From the NCBI GenBank assembly GCA_964019695.1, contig OZ026531.1, positions 6,767,701 through 6,831,700 of the forward strand: a DNA stretch of 64,000 nt, given 5' to 3'. The notes beneath the pieces are model-generated. The model had not been told where the DNA came from and ran no database searches. It saw nothing but the letters and a program-made list of their open reading frames with translations. Shown here one piece after another: positions 34,395-44,919 of the stretch. Both the position numbers and the translations under genes were made by a program. Origin of the DNA: Loripinus fragilis (taxonomy: Eukaryota > Mollusca > Bivalvia > Lucinida > Lucinidae). Each line of letters begins with the position of its first letter. Position 1 is the stretch's first letter.

Positions 34395-34814
34395 CACTGG
34401 TAAATGTATACGTCGATTTGGTGGTATTTACGCGTATTGCCGGTACTTCATAGACCGGAAGTGGTAGATATTAGTGTTAATACTATATAGAAAAACATGC
34501 CATATGCCTAAAGGACTATAGACTTCAATCATTTTTAAATATTCAGTATGTGCATGGCGATTTATGTAAGCATTTAGGAATAGATTCGAGTACCGATCAT
34601 CCGGATCGGGACTCGAATCCATTCCATAAATCGCCATGTGCTTGCAGAATACTTAAAAATGATCTAATTCTATAGTCCTTTAGGCATATGGCATGTTTTT
34701 CTATATAGTATTAACACCAATATCTACCACTTCCGGTCTATGAAGTAAGTAAGGTTGCAAAGGGTACCGGCAATACGCGTAAATACCACCAAATCGACGT
34801 ATACAATTACCAGT
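34395..34814. mobile_element. 420-bp foldback element (copy 1, complete)
   Basis: Starts 'cactggtaaatgtatacgtc' and ends with its inverse 'tacaattaccagtg'. The arms are about 200 nt and pair nearly throughout (shared 'gccatatgcctaaaggacta', 'tatctaccacttccggtct', 'ggcgatttatg'), with the centre at 'ccgatcatccggatcggga'. No ORF. A second copy lies at 36712-36993. Confidence 0.85.
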
Positions 34815-35348
34815 GTGTACAAATGGTCAAAGTGAAAATAAGGACTCCTATTCATGTTTATCCCATTCTCTCTTTGTCCAATCAATTCCCACCTTGCAAA
34901 AGGCCTAGATTAAAACACCCCTTGTGCACTGTACAATTCAGGAATCCTCGGGCAAAGTAGGAATTCCCTTTTTGAGCAGGTACAATTCCGGGATTCTCAC
35001 TTTGCGCTGAACATATGTATACATTTACATAATGTACCTTCATTTGAGGGTGGAAGAGGTCGGTCTCGATATATATGTAAAATGGTTGATGTCTTTGATA
35101 AAGTTAACTTTGTCACAGTTGCATTTCATATTGATCGCTCCTCGTATTTGGATTATATTTATTAAAAAGTTCGCCTGATCCTCTTTTGTATACATAGTCA
35201 TAAATATAGATGTCTTAAAATAGTCGATAGTCATATGTTTGAACAATCGGGGAATATGCCTTGTGTAATGGAACCGTGGTTATACCACCCTTACCAACAT
35301 TAGCACGAAATATCTCGTGATGTGCAAGGTCTACACTGATGTAGGTGG

Positions 35349-35460
35349 TATGAAATAGTTATACCATGTTTGTCCACCTGTACGTAAGATAATCCACTCG
35401 CTAAAGCTCGTGGATTATCTCCACGTACAGGCGGACAACCCATGGTATAACTATTACATA
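35349..35460. repeat. Long hairpin (CCACCTGTACGT arms)
   Basis: The arms 'aaatagttataccatgtttg' ... 'acgtaagataatccac' and their inverse pair over about 48 nt around 'tcgctaaagctcg'. It looks like a foldback MITE; outer ends may reach 35262-35475 ('aaccgtggttataccacc'). Confidence 0.7.
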
Positions 35461-35541
35461 TTCACTGGCGAGACGCCTGTATGTATCAAGGTAGGTGAAA
35501 TTTTATGTGCATTTATATACAGCTTTCTCATTTTCGTTTTC

Positions 35542-35788
35542 TTAACCCTTAAAACGCCAATTGCAACAAAAGTCGTCTGCTTTCTCGTCTGCTGAAATGT
35601 TTAAGAAGCCCCTATGGCAAACAGTGTGGACCCAGATCAGACTGCTCCTATAGGAGCAGTCTGTTCTGGGTCCACGCTGTTTGCTTCTTTACTTAATTTG
35701 TTAGTAATGTTAGGCAATTATTTGCAGCAGACAACTTCAGCAGACAACATTTTCAGATGCATTTTTTTCCTGGCGCTTTAGGGGTTAA
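35542..35788. mobile_element. TTAACCCTTAAAACGCCA-ended MITE (copy 1)
   Basis: The ends are 16/18 inverted (ttaacccttaaaacgcca, and the inverse of tggcgctttaggggttaa). The centre is a long hairpin 'gcaaacagtgtggacccaga', 'ctgctcctataggagcag' (35617-35684). A decayed second copy lies at 62686-62872. Confidence 0.75.
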
Positions 35789-36289
35789 GCCAGTATGTTA
35801 TACAGTTTTTTTTTTTATCTATAAACTTAACATAATGCGATGATTTAACAATGTTTATGCTAGTCAAATAGATAACAGGTTCCGTTTTCAAGCTAGAATC
35901 TAAATAAAGAAGAAGGCAAAGATCAGGAATCGTCTACTGACGGTAGAGCTTATTCTGTTTTAAGTGGAGTATCTTGCGTCCAGCTGTCCGTGCGCTGTAG
36001 GTACGAAGAATCGTTTATTTCAAGATTATTTAGAGGTTGCAACATCTGTTCTGGTAGAAAGCAAAGTATTGCTTAAGCTGGTGCTAGGAGGGTGCGAGTT
36101 TTTGCACTTTCCACAGACCCAATAAAACCCAATCTGCCATTTTCAAATTTTGCAGGTTCGTTCTATTTGTGAAGGACGCTTATATGTCATAAAGTGGATG
36201 AATTTGGACGTAGGATATGCATGGTGGTCAAATGTGACCTTATACAATATCCAAGGCGACTATCTATGTGTCTCTGATCTAATGGATGC

Positions 36290-36415
36290 GGCTAGCCACG
36301 CATTTTATCTCTTTTTCCAGGGATGTATACTTGCAGGTAATATAACGTCCATGCTTTTTCCCAACCCGTTTAATAAATTCAATAAATCTGAGCACTTATG
36401 TAAGATCCTCTATGT
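36290..36415. repeat. TATTATTGAATTT family, partial
   Basis: 'acgcattttatctcttttcc', then an unrelated 35-bp insertion, then 'ttttcccaacccgtttaata' and 'aagatcctctatgtat' as in the other copies. An 89-codon frame here (36150-36419) is repeat-derived. Confidence 0.5.
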
Positions 36416-36711
36416 ATAACTGTGGTCTTTGACTGTGGTATCTCCTAGCCATAATCATTTAATTTCTTATCACTCTTTCCCGTCAGTAGTCTGCTGATTG
36501 TTACGTCCCAAGGACGAGGGAGAATTTCAATTGATGGCCCCTACCAAGGTCGGTTTTACTTCCAGGGGAAATATTGCACGTAACTTAATGATTTTTTTTC
36601 AAATTTTATGTACAATTATGTAACACAATACAAGAAAACACGCATAAGAACATATGTATACCCCTTTCTTTTTGCTTTTTTGGGCTGTCATAACCCAAAG
36701 TCTCACCTCCA

Positions 36712-36993
36712 CACTGGTAAATGTATACGTCGATTTGCTGGTATTTACGCGTATTGCCGGTACTTCATAGACCGGAAGTGGTAGCTATTGGTGTTAATAC
36801 TGTATAGAAGAGCATGCCATATGCCTAAAGGACTATTGACTTCAATTATGTTTAAGTATTCAGTATGTGCACGGCGATTTATGTAAGCATTTAGGATTCG
36901 ATTCGAGTACCGATCATCCAGATCGGTACTCGAATCTATTCCTAAATTCTTACATAAATCGCCATGTGCATGCCAAATACTTAAAAATGATCT
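36712..36993. mobile_element. Foldback element (copy 2), right arm truncated
   Basis: Matches 34395 onward from 'cactggtaaatgtatacgtc' through the centre ('ccgatcatccagatcggtac') into the right arm, then stops at 'acttaaaaatgatct'. About 150 nt of the right arm are missing. At that point it passes directly into the L1/Tx1 endonuclease relic (36994). Confidence 0.8.
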
Positions 36994-37391
36994 GGTAATA
37001 TCTTAAAATCATGTATAATGTTGAAATTTTTATAAGAAGTTAATAGATAGTCCACGAGACTCTCGCCATTTGCAGTCATACAGGTAAACGAACCAACATG
37101 CGCATCGTTATGCAAACGCCCATTCACAATGCGCATGTCAGTAGATTTACACATATCAAGTAAAAGCTCTCCGAATCTATTTACCGTTTTATCTTGTGAA
37201 ACTCTTGGTACAGGTATTCTGCTCGTGCCGAGTGTCTCGTCTGACCGACCGTTTAATATTTCAATAAAATCTCGCTTATTTCCTGATCTGGCATTTAAAT
37301 CGCCTGTCAAGAAAACGTCACCCTTTTCTGAGAAAAAAAATACAACTTCTTCCAGAGTCTGAAATAAATCTACATCATACAGTGCGTGTAT
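36994..37391 (-). pseudogene. L1/Tx1-type LINE endonuclease, C-terminal part
   Basis: The minus-strand reading gives HALYDVDLFQTLEE ... GDVFLTGDLNARSGNKRDFI ... NGESLVDYLLTSYKNF, the C-terminal half of an apurinic/apyrimidinic-type LINE endonuclease (GDLNAR block and the SLVDYLL block). It continues the frame of 39116-39530 once the element at 37392-39115 and one 4-bp duplication are taken out. The final D-H block is cut at FKILPDHF, where the foldback copy begins. No reverse transcriptase is present downstream. Confidence 0.8.
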
Positions 37392-39115
37392 GAGTCAATG
37401 TCAAAATTCGTCAAATTTTGAAAGAAGTAAAAGGAAAAATACGAATTACATAAATGATACTCTTTTTTTCATGAAAGTAACAAGTTGTTTCTGAAAATAC
37501 TATGAAAAGGGAAAAGAAACCTTAACAGCCAATCAGATCCTTATAATTAAGTTTCAAAGATCACATGACCAGATAAAATGTCAATACCGTAACAAACTTT
37601 AATTCCTGTTTTTTCTTCAAATCTCGTCATGGATATTTATTTTGTTGCATCGGATAAGTTCAATAAATCATGTGTTTAATTGTGTCAAAGGTAAAATTTG
37701 AACAAAATGATTATTTGTGACAATGAGCAAACGTAAAATACATTTTTTTATCTTTTTAAGTAATTTTGCATACTATTTTCTCAGTATTTTGTTTAAAACA
37801 CATTTCTAGAAAATTACAATGCTTTGGTATGATTGTAATTAATCAAAGGAATTGATCAGGTACTTAAAATTTACATGTTGTCTCTGTCTGATATACTTTT
37901 TTCCCAAAAATATCACTGTTACGGTACTTGACAAAAATGTTACGGTATTGACCTTTAAAGAATATATGCTAGCGTAATCCTTCTGTTTAAGATTTGGTGT
38001 AGTGCACTGTTGACCAGATTGCAATGTTAATACTCTTGACACATGTGCACAGAAAGAATTTTGGAATATATGGTAGATTGTATTTATTTCAAAATATTGT
38101 TACGGGTTTGACAAAACCGTTACGGTATTGACAAACCCTGCCTGAAAACAAAACAATATGTCAATACCGTAACAAACTGTTCACTCAAATTCATCATTCA
38201 ATTTGTGTTTTATGCTTCTGTTTAAATTTGATAAAGCATTCTTATCATAAATTCACTAATAAACTTGACTAAAAACTAATATCTTTGCATTCAAAACTGT
38301 ACTTTTTTGACAGCATATGTCAAAACCGTAACAAGATGTGTCAATACCGCAACATTTTCATCGTTACGGTATTGACTGTTACAGTATTGATATATTCTAC
38401 ATATGTTTTTACCTAAAATAATGATTACCCCATAAAACATTGCAACAAGAGTGATTTTTTGTTGAGAAATTTTATTTGGTCAAGTAGTTAAAACCAGAAA
38501 TTTGTTATCAAATTCCATTGTCCATTTTTGTGTTACGGTCATTTGACACAAAAAAAATATACTATAACAATTTCACTCACCGAAACAGTATTTTCTTTTG
38601 CCAGTTCTGTAGATGCTTTACAGAACACATGTATTCTTAGTAAACAGGAAGTGTCAAATTAGTATGACAGAAAACCAGATTCAGCACCATTAGGGATCCA
38701 GTATTATTTTTGCAATTTATCAAGTGTTACGGTATTGACATAAACGCTTGGGACAGAGGTTTTTTGGCAAAAAAATGCAAAAAACGTAATGAAAAATCAC
38801 ATATTGAAACCTCCTACATTTACTTTGATAATGCTTTTATCAATACAGCAAGTTGAAATTCCTGAGAAAATAACAGTATTTTTAATAATTCTTGTCGAAA
38901 GTTCAATTTTTTCCGCTGGACGGGCAAAAATGCCAAAAATGGGGTTTTAATCCAATAAAAAATATATGTACACACCAATATTTTTCAGTTTTATCAGCTA
39001 GCCTTATTAAGTATGATTAGTAGTATTGTGTGAAGAAGAAAAATTCATGATCACATCAGCGGTTTTCATAAGATATGAAACGGACAAGAATTTTGACGAA
39101 TTTTGACAATGACTC
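37392..39115. mobile_element. 1724-bp TIR element with about 12 GTTACGGTATTGACA motifs
   Basis: The inverted ends start GAGTCAWTGTCAAAATTCGT (about 22/23 bp matching) and are flanked by GTAT on both sides (37388-37391, 39116-39119). It is inserted in the LINE endonuclease; removing it with one GTAT restores the frame (SHI-HALYDVD). The inside has no transposase but carries the motif TGTTACGGTATTGACA in both orientations at about 37579, 37917, 37938, 38098, 38118, 38159, 38318, 38339, 38362, 38377, 38531 and 38725. Most copies have 0-3 changes and several are paired 20-22 bp apart. Such internal motif arrays are typical of transposase-binding sites, but none of the known families is recognised. 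A 4-bp duplication is known for Chapaev, Sola and Ginger types among others. Confidence 0.85.
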
Positions 39116-39530
39116 GTATATGGGAATTTTCAGGGACAATATAGGTAATTCCTAAGTAAATATCTTTTTCTAAACCAAAGTAAATTTTATCTAGCTTTAA
39201 CCAAACTATGCAATCTTGTGCATTTTTCACTAGTTTCACGCCTTTGAAAAGTTCTTCCTTAATGTAAATGATAACACCGCCACCTGCTCTTTTCGCCCTT
39301 CTATTTACTGCTCTCCTAAACGAGTGAACAAGCGTCTTGTAACCGTCGAGTTCGATTGATGACTTTTTAAACAAGACAAATGATATCGTGTTTCGCTATC
39401 AGTGAGACAAAGTCCTCACATGTGGTTTTCGCGAGTGTTAACCCTTCCACATTCCAGCATAAAACTGTCAATTCACTTTCTACGCGTTTCTATTTGTCCA
39501 GCGGGCTACTCGTGGTGTACTCCATTCCTG
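39116..39530 (-). pseudogene. L1/Tx1-type LINE endonuclease, N-terminal part
   Basis: The minus-strand reading gives ELTVLCWNVEGL (start block with catalytic Asn), then CEDFVSLIAKHDIICL, then SSIELDGYKTLVHSF, AKRAGGGVIIYIKEEL, and KDIYLGITYIVPENSHI. The SETW block that normally follows DIICL, with its catalytic Glu, is missing: ICLV runs directly into KKSSIELDGY through a frame change. The enzyme would be dead even without the inserted element. It lies directly downstream of ORF1, in the usual LINE order. Confidence 0.8.
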
Positions 39531-39599
39531 ATCCGCCTGCTGCATTCGAGGAGCCTGTGGCGAATAATAGTGCTGAATTTGATACTACCGGACCTCTAT

Positions 39600-40646
39600 A
39601 TAAGTTTTTTATCAATGAAGAGCTTGTCTACCACTATGTATGCCTCTCTGCCGCTTTCTCGTGCTTGCTTCATGATGGGAACTAGAGCTTTTCGACGTTC
39701 TTGGACCTCTTTCGGATATTGCTGACCTTCTGAGTACATTTTAAGGTGAACGATTTTCTTTCAGCATGGCCCCCAACTTTCTGACACGTTCACGATCAGG
39801 ATAATACGCAAATTTCGTAACTATTGGGCGAGTTTTACCGTTATAATAACGACCACTTCTGTGTGTTCTGTGCAATTTTATTTCTGTCTTAGCGTTTTCA
39901 ATCTGCATGTCTTCTTGCATGATGTCTAAGATTTTAGCCTCGCAATCACTATCTGTTTCTCCGCGCTCTTCAGGGACATTGAAAAACAATCGATTGTCTC
40001 GCATTTCTCTGCATTGGAGATCTAGCATCTGCTCTTTCACCTTATTTTCATTCTCAACGAGTAATTGTTGTGACACTTTGAGGCTCTGCATGTCTTTTTG
40101 CAAAACGGCTTGCTTTTTCTCTATTTCAGAAAGCGTGTCTGACTCAAACTGCAAACCATGTTCAATGGTCGCCATCTTGGATTCTAATGCAACCACTTTC
40201 TTATCCGTATCCTCTACTTTCTGCGATATCTCCGTGACAGACTTTTCGATCGAATCAAGTCTCTGTAACTTAGTATCGATAGTGTCAAGTCTAGATAATA
40301 TTTTATTTAGGATATCTGTGTTAAGTAACGATGGGCTTTGCACACTTTGCATGGGTGGTGTTGGACTGAAGCAGCCCGTTACATTCTGCATTCCGTTGTT
40401 CATTACATAAGACGATGATGGTGTGTTTGGATTCATACCAGATTGCAACATTTGTAAATAAGATAGGTTACTAGCCTGAGCGTATTGCTCTTGTTGTTGA
40501 ACTGGTTGTTGAACAGGTTTAACTGGTTGAGGTGGTCGAGGTGTGTCCGCCATTTTCTTTTGTTTTGTCCTTTGTTTAGTCCCTTCACTATTTAATTCCG
40601 GAGAGTTCACACTTTTTCCGTTTATTTGCTTGTTTGAACCTCCCAT
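39600..40646 (-). pseudogene. L1/Tx1-type LINE ORF1 (coiled coil and RNA-binding domain)
   Basis: The open frame 40646-39741 (301 codons) has a Q/P-rich N-terminus (residues 1-100), a long heptad region of about 110-210 (LNKILSRLDTIDTKLQRLDS and on), and then the L1-type RNA-binding domain (RLFFNVPEERGE ... IKLHRTHRSG ... RPIVTKFAYYPDRERV). After residue 298 the frame is lost. The expected C-terminal domain continues in another frame (QQYPKEVQERRKALVPIMKQ, AYIVVDKLFIDKKLI) to about 39600 before a second break. ORF1 proteins trimerise and coat LINE RNA in the cytoplasm. The start at 40646 is the first Met of the frame, but an internal Met (MADTPRPP) is also possible. Confidence 0.85.
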
Positions 40647-40689
40647 TTGAACATACTGTCAAAACTCTTATCAATGTTCTATAAAACAA

Positions 40690-40960
40690 TCCATTTGCAG
40701 CAAACCCAAGACAGAACAAAAACATAAAATATCCACAAAAGAAGAACCACCTTGGAACGGCCAGTAAAATATTTTACTGGAGGGCTTAAACCGGTTTAAC
40801 GGCGCCAACCTCACCCTTAATTCAGATGTGGATCAAGACACATAGATATTTGGTTTGCATGAAAGACCCCTAACTTATCAATGCATCATCTCCTAAAACA
40901 TATAAATCAAGATATAACAAGGAGATAAAGCAAGGATAAGGACTCAACAGTAGATTAAAC
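40690..40960 (+). repeat. Dispersed repeat shared with 17.1-17.6 kb
   Basis: 'agacagaacaaaaacataaa', 'tactggagggcttaaaccgg', 'acggcgccaacctcaccctt', 'gcatcatctcctaaaacata' and 'aaatcaagatataacaagga' match 17105-17620. It lies just upstream of the LINE ORF1, but the 17-kb copy has no LINE, so it is either the target or an exchanged 5' part. Confidence 0.65.
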
Positions 40961-41064
40961 TGAATACCGTAGCAAAAGAAATCCAACAGGTAAACCCGGT
41001 GGGCCCGGCAAACAGCCAAAGCATCAGGCCCCTACCATCTCATCAATAGATAAGTCTTTAAGTC

Positions 41065-41330
41065 GGAACCATCATAGAGTCTGAAGTGGGAGTCTGTATT
41101 TGTTCTATGTTTTGTTGTACGTTACTTTATGTCCATTCTAGTACTGCAATCATCTTGGTGGGGAAGAGAGTTGCTTTGCTTAATTTGTCTTCCTGGTGTC
41201 TCGTGATGGCTGAGCTGCTCTTCATCGCGGTGCCACGGCGTTGTCTGCAGTGTGTGATTGTGGTATTTCCTGATCAGACTCACTTACTATTTTTGACCTG
41301 TATTCTATGGTGCTTTACCGTTCTGTAATC
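41065..41330 (+). repeat. Pearl-like element fragment with one satellite monomer
   Basis: 'gcaatcatcttggtggggaa', 'ttgtcttcctggtgtctcgt', then 'gtgtgattgtggtatttcct' and 'gatcagactcacttac' parallel 14060-14264. The 80-codon frame here is repeat-derived. Confidence 0.6.
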
Positions 41331-41575
41331 TTTGAATGAAATTGTTGCATCCCTTCAAAAGTTATTGATCGGAAACCACACATTAGCCAAAATATTAGAT
41401 CAAAAGGGCATATCGCAGATATATTGTGGGGGTGGCCTCAAAATTCGAACTTAACCTGTATATAATGATGCTTTACCATATTGTAAATTTTGAATAAAGT
41501 TGATGCAGCCCTTCAAAAGTTATTGATTGAAAACCAAAAGTGTGACCGGACGACGACGACTCTTCGCAGGCGACA
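41313..41575 (+). repeat. Two-unit tandem repeat, CCCTTCAAAAGTTATTGAT
   Basis: Units begin at about 41313 and 41473 and share 'tgtaatctttgaatgaaatt' / 'gtaaattttgaataaagttg' and 'cccttcaaaagttattgat'. The end 'gtgaccggacgacgacgac' resembles a common mollusc repeat end. Confidence 0.6.
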
Positions 41576-41884
41576 TAAAAATGCCCGTTTCCCTGCTCAT
41601 TACAATAAAAACACAATAATAGTCCTTTTTTAAATAAAATAAGACTAACGCATAGTGGAGACTTTTTGGAATATTTTGAAAAAATGAAATGAAAAACTTA
41701 CACTCTCGATTGAGAGAGATTGTAACAAATTAATGGTGTTGTAAGAATTTCGATCATTTTCCTGCTTTCCCGAATATACGATTATCGGTATAACAATGCA
41801 AAATACAACCCAACAAACTTTTAAATGGAAATGGACTGCTATTGGGAAATTCCATTCGGTAACGTTCTATCATTCTAAGTAAAT

Positions 41885-42000
41885 CGATTCTGGGGAGTTC
41901 ATTTGGTCGAGTATTGGACTTTGGATCGAAGGGTCGCGCGATTGAGACTCACCGAATGCACTGTGTTGTGTCTGAGCAAGACAATCCAGTAGGACAGAAA
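41885..42000 (+). repeat. Possible tRNA-like SINE fragment
   Basis: 'gttcatttggtcgagtattg' resembles an A box and 'gcgcgattgagactc' a worn B box, followed by 'gtgttgtgtctgagcaagac'. Weak; a clean acceptor stem is absent. Confidence 0.35.
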
Positions 42001-42150
42001 AGCGTCCCGACAAGAGTGAAAACTTGTTGACAAGGACGTAAAGCATAACCCCAAAAAAATCGCTCACAAAATTGCAAAAAAAACCCTTGTAACTAAGAAG
42101 ATGGTTAACAAAATAAACGTTGATGCTCTAATCGAGACGTAAAGCTGGGG

Positions 42151-42427
42151 CATGTGCATTGGCGTAGCTCCCATTAACAGTTACGCACGTGCGTAACGAA
42201 AATAGTAAAATTCAAGGGAGTTCACCCAATGTGGTAAAAGTGGTTTATCATACCATGAGGAACTGCTCTTAAAGGAAAGGATGTGCTCCCTCTGGGAGCA
42301 AATTCTTTCCTTTAAGAGAAGTTCTCATTTTGAAAAGGGACGTAATTGAAGAGAATCATTGCTTGATCCAGTAGTCTCCCTTTGATACGCGTAACTCTTT
42401 CAGCGTTCTGGCTACACCATTGATGTG
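42151..42427. mobile_element. MITE with internal hairpin
   Basis: Imperfect inverted ends ('gcattggcgtagctc ... cagttacgc' and the inverse of 'gcgtaactctttcagcgttc ... ggctacaccattgatg'). The centre at 42256-42325 is a long hairpin, 'gctcttaaaggaaaggatgt' with its inverse. Confidence 0.65.
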
Positions 42428-43261
42428 AAAGATACTGTCGGGGGACTGAAAACCTGCTTCTAGTCGTCAACGTTTTTCAGAGGTCGGTATCGACCTCCCT
42501 TCAGAAGCATGTGTCCAATTGCTTCTCCAGGCTATTCGTACCAGTATTTTTGAGGAAACATATAGCAACTTGTCATTTTTCAGAGAGGGGGTCTGGACCC
42601 CTTGCCCCCCCCCCCACCCTCCACCCACACCCCGCCCCCTCTGGACTCATGCATGTGGACAATAGCTCAGACGAGCGTGTGGTTCTACGTTGTCGTTCCA
42701 TAACTTTTAGAAAAACAATTTTATCCACCATCGCGTCAGCGATGGTGATATACGTTAGTAAGCTTCCATTGGGCGCGTGCTCGATTCGGGCCTGTTCCAT
42801 TAGCAAGTTGCGGAAATGGATTGGCCTATTAGAGACCTTACCACTGAGCTAGAATCCCGATCAAACATGGACCCTTCAATATTCAATATTAATATTCTAG
42901 ACTAAGTGAGACGAAATAACTAGATGTAGTTGGGTCAGTTTCAATATGCCCCATAGGCATTATGTGCAGTGATTTCGATTGAGGAATACGGTTGAATGAC
43001 CTAATGACCCTAATACATACTGCTGGGGTGGGGGTTAACTCTACCATTATTCAGTGTGTTCATGAGCAGAGTCTTACTGGAATATGCATATTTCATGTGT
43101 TTTGTTTGCTTCCAATGGATCCGTTAACTAAAACAAAAAAAAAATACTCAGAGTTTGAAGTACATGAAACACTGAAAAGAGTGGCGTCAGCAAATGCAAT
43201 ATTAAAACACTTTAAAAGTTTTTCTTTAATAACTGTAAAACGCCATGCGATGGTTCTAAGC

Positions 43262-43365
43262 TTTTTCAAAAGCTAGCCTTGTATAAATTTATGCTAGCTT
43301 TATGAGAAAGATCATACTTGTAAAGTACAAGTTATTGCTTGCGGCGCTCTCGCCGCAAGCATTTG
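43262..43365. repeat. Two adjacent hairpins
   Basis: 'aaagctagccttgtat ... atgctagctttat' (43262-43303) and 'aagttattgcttgcggcg ... cgccgcaagcatttg' (43328-43363). The second is GC-rich for this window. They are probably remnants of foldback elements; no transcript evidence. Confidence 0.5.
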
Positions 43366-43497
43366 TGTCGGAATAGTGATACCCTCTACCTTGTTGTCTA
43401 TTTACATAACATACTGTTAGCATAACGGTCGTGTGTATGGGAACGAAACAGTTCAACGACAAGACAACTCACCGACAGCAAGCAAAACATAGTGTTA

Positions 43498-43972
43498 AGA
43501 CAGGGTTCATATGGGAATGGAAAAACAGAATTCCAGGGCTTTTCCAGGACTTTTTCTTTTTTCAAAGACTCAATTTCTTCTTAATTTTGTATAACACAAC
43601 GTTTAAAAGTGCACCTTTACAGCCAGAAGCGTCGAAATGTAAACACGCACTCAATTTCTTTGATTTTGACACCGGTGATAAAAACCACTACCACACAAAT
43701 TGAATAAAATAGAATACGAGTTGCACCTCGCTCTTTGAGGTGTATCTAGCGATTTTCACTCAGTTTTTTTTGCGATTTTCACACAGTTTTTTTTCGCATC
43801 CTTTAAATCTTAAAGGACTATTTTTTTTTTTCAAAGACTAATTCATATTTTCAAGGATGATTTTACAAAATTCCAGGACAATTTCAGAACAAAAGGGCAT
43901 TTTTTTCAAATTCCAGGAGTTTTCCAGGACCAGGGTTAATTTTTTCCAGGTCTGTGCGAATCCTATAAGAGC
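43498..43972. mobile_element. CAGGGTTC-ended MITE rich in TTCCAGGA
   Basis: The left end 'acagggttcatatgggaatg' ... 'aattccagggcttttccagg' is inverted at the right ('ttccaggagttttccaggac' ... 'ttccaggtctgtgcgaatcc'). The inside is T-rich with several 'tcaaagact' pieces. Open frames here lack domains. Confidence 0.65.
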
Positions 43973-43984
43973 ATGTCTCATTTA

Positions 43985-44330
43985 TATGCCATAATTTGTG
44001 GATATATGTTGTGGTCATGGAATGTCGCTCACTGTTTTCATCCACTGTGACCTTGATCTCAGGAGTCAGTTCTTGAAAAAATGCACCCACAGCAGATCGC
44101 CTATTTTATTTATGATAGCATTCCATATTTGGTATGTAGATACATCTTGGACCCTGACGATTCACCAACTGTTTCCAGGTCACTGTGACCTTGACCTCTG
44201 GTTTCAGTTCTAGCAAGGTCGAGCTCAGAGCATATCTGTATATAATTTGCGGTAGGAAGCCTAAATTTGGTGTGAGGATATATTTTGGGATCATGTCGTG
44301 TCGCATACACCTCTGGGTCTCTTTGACATA
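43985..44330 (+). repeat. Three-unit tandem repeat of about 120 bp
   Basis: Units near 43990, 44110 and 44230 carry 'tttgtggatatatgttgtgg' / 'tttggtatgtagatacatct' / 'tttggtgtgaggatatattt', and 'tgtgaccttgatctcaggag' / 'tgtgaccttgacctctggtt'. Overlapping frames on both strands are repeat-derived. Confidence 0.65.
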
Positions 44331-44418
44331 TAGCTTGTACATTAGCATGTATAAAAACTGCAGCTTTAGTTTTGTAACTTTATTAATCATGCCACGATTG
44401 TCCAAACATGAACGATCT

Positions 44419-44915
44419 GGCGCAATTAGAATGATATTGGCCCACTTCGAATCAAACTAAAGTTCCTACTAAAGATCTTACGTGATAGATGCATGCGTAC
44501 GTTTACACCCGAATGGCTACAGTTGCAACCTTTTAATTAGTTGTCAAGTAAACAAAGTGAATAGCCCTGTATGCTCCACCTCAATTCTCCATCGTAGACA
44601 AAAAGGGTGTACATAAACTGCATAGCCTACTCTAATTAGCAATGAAGAATAAGAGGGACCGCAAATCGAACACATCAAGGATTTATTTTGGAAAATAAAA
44701 CGTTTTGAGGCTATTGATAGATCTTGAACCCATCTTGCTAGATAGGTCTAGAGGAGGGAACCAGACAAGATACTAGAGTAACGGTGCTCTGACCCACCGT
44801 TGATTTTTAGTAGGTTCGTGACGTCACTATAGTAGCGACTATCGATGTTCGAATTGAACTTTAGATACTATAGTAGGAACTTAACTTCGATTCGAAGTGG
44901 GCGATTATAATTGCC
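44419..44915. mobile_element. TIR element, CCCACTTCGAATC ends
   Basis: The left 'gcgcaattagaatgatattg', 'gcccacttcgaatc', 'aagttcctactaaagatctt' is inverted at 44858-44915. The inverted region is about 55 bp with a small indel. It is about 497 bp and no transposase frame is present. Confidence 0.75.
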
Positions 44916-44919
44916 ATCA

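Noticed and set aside
37839..38042. 67-codon frame as a transposase remnant of the 1724-bp element
   Set aside because: No DDE/D or DNA-binding motif; it runs through copies of the 16-bp motif.
39380..40410. Plus-strand frames of 101, 107 and 167 codons
   Set aside because: They lie opposite the LINE ORF1 and endonuclease, whose minus-strand reading shows clear family motifs. They have none of their own.
42511..42852. 113-codon frame with proline-rich part
   Set aside because: The proline run comes from a C-rich MITE fragment, and the opposite strand gives an equally long frame.
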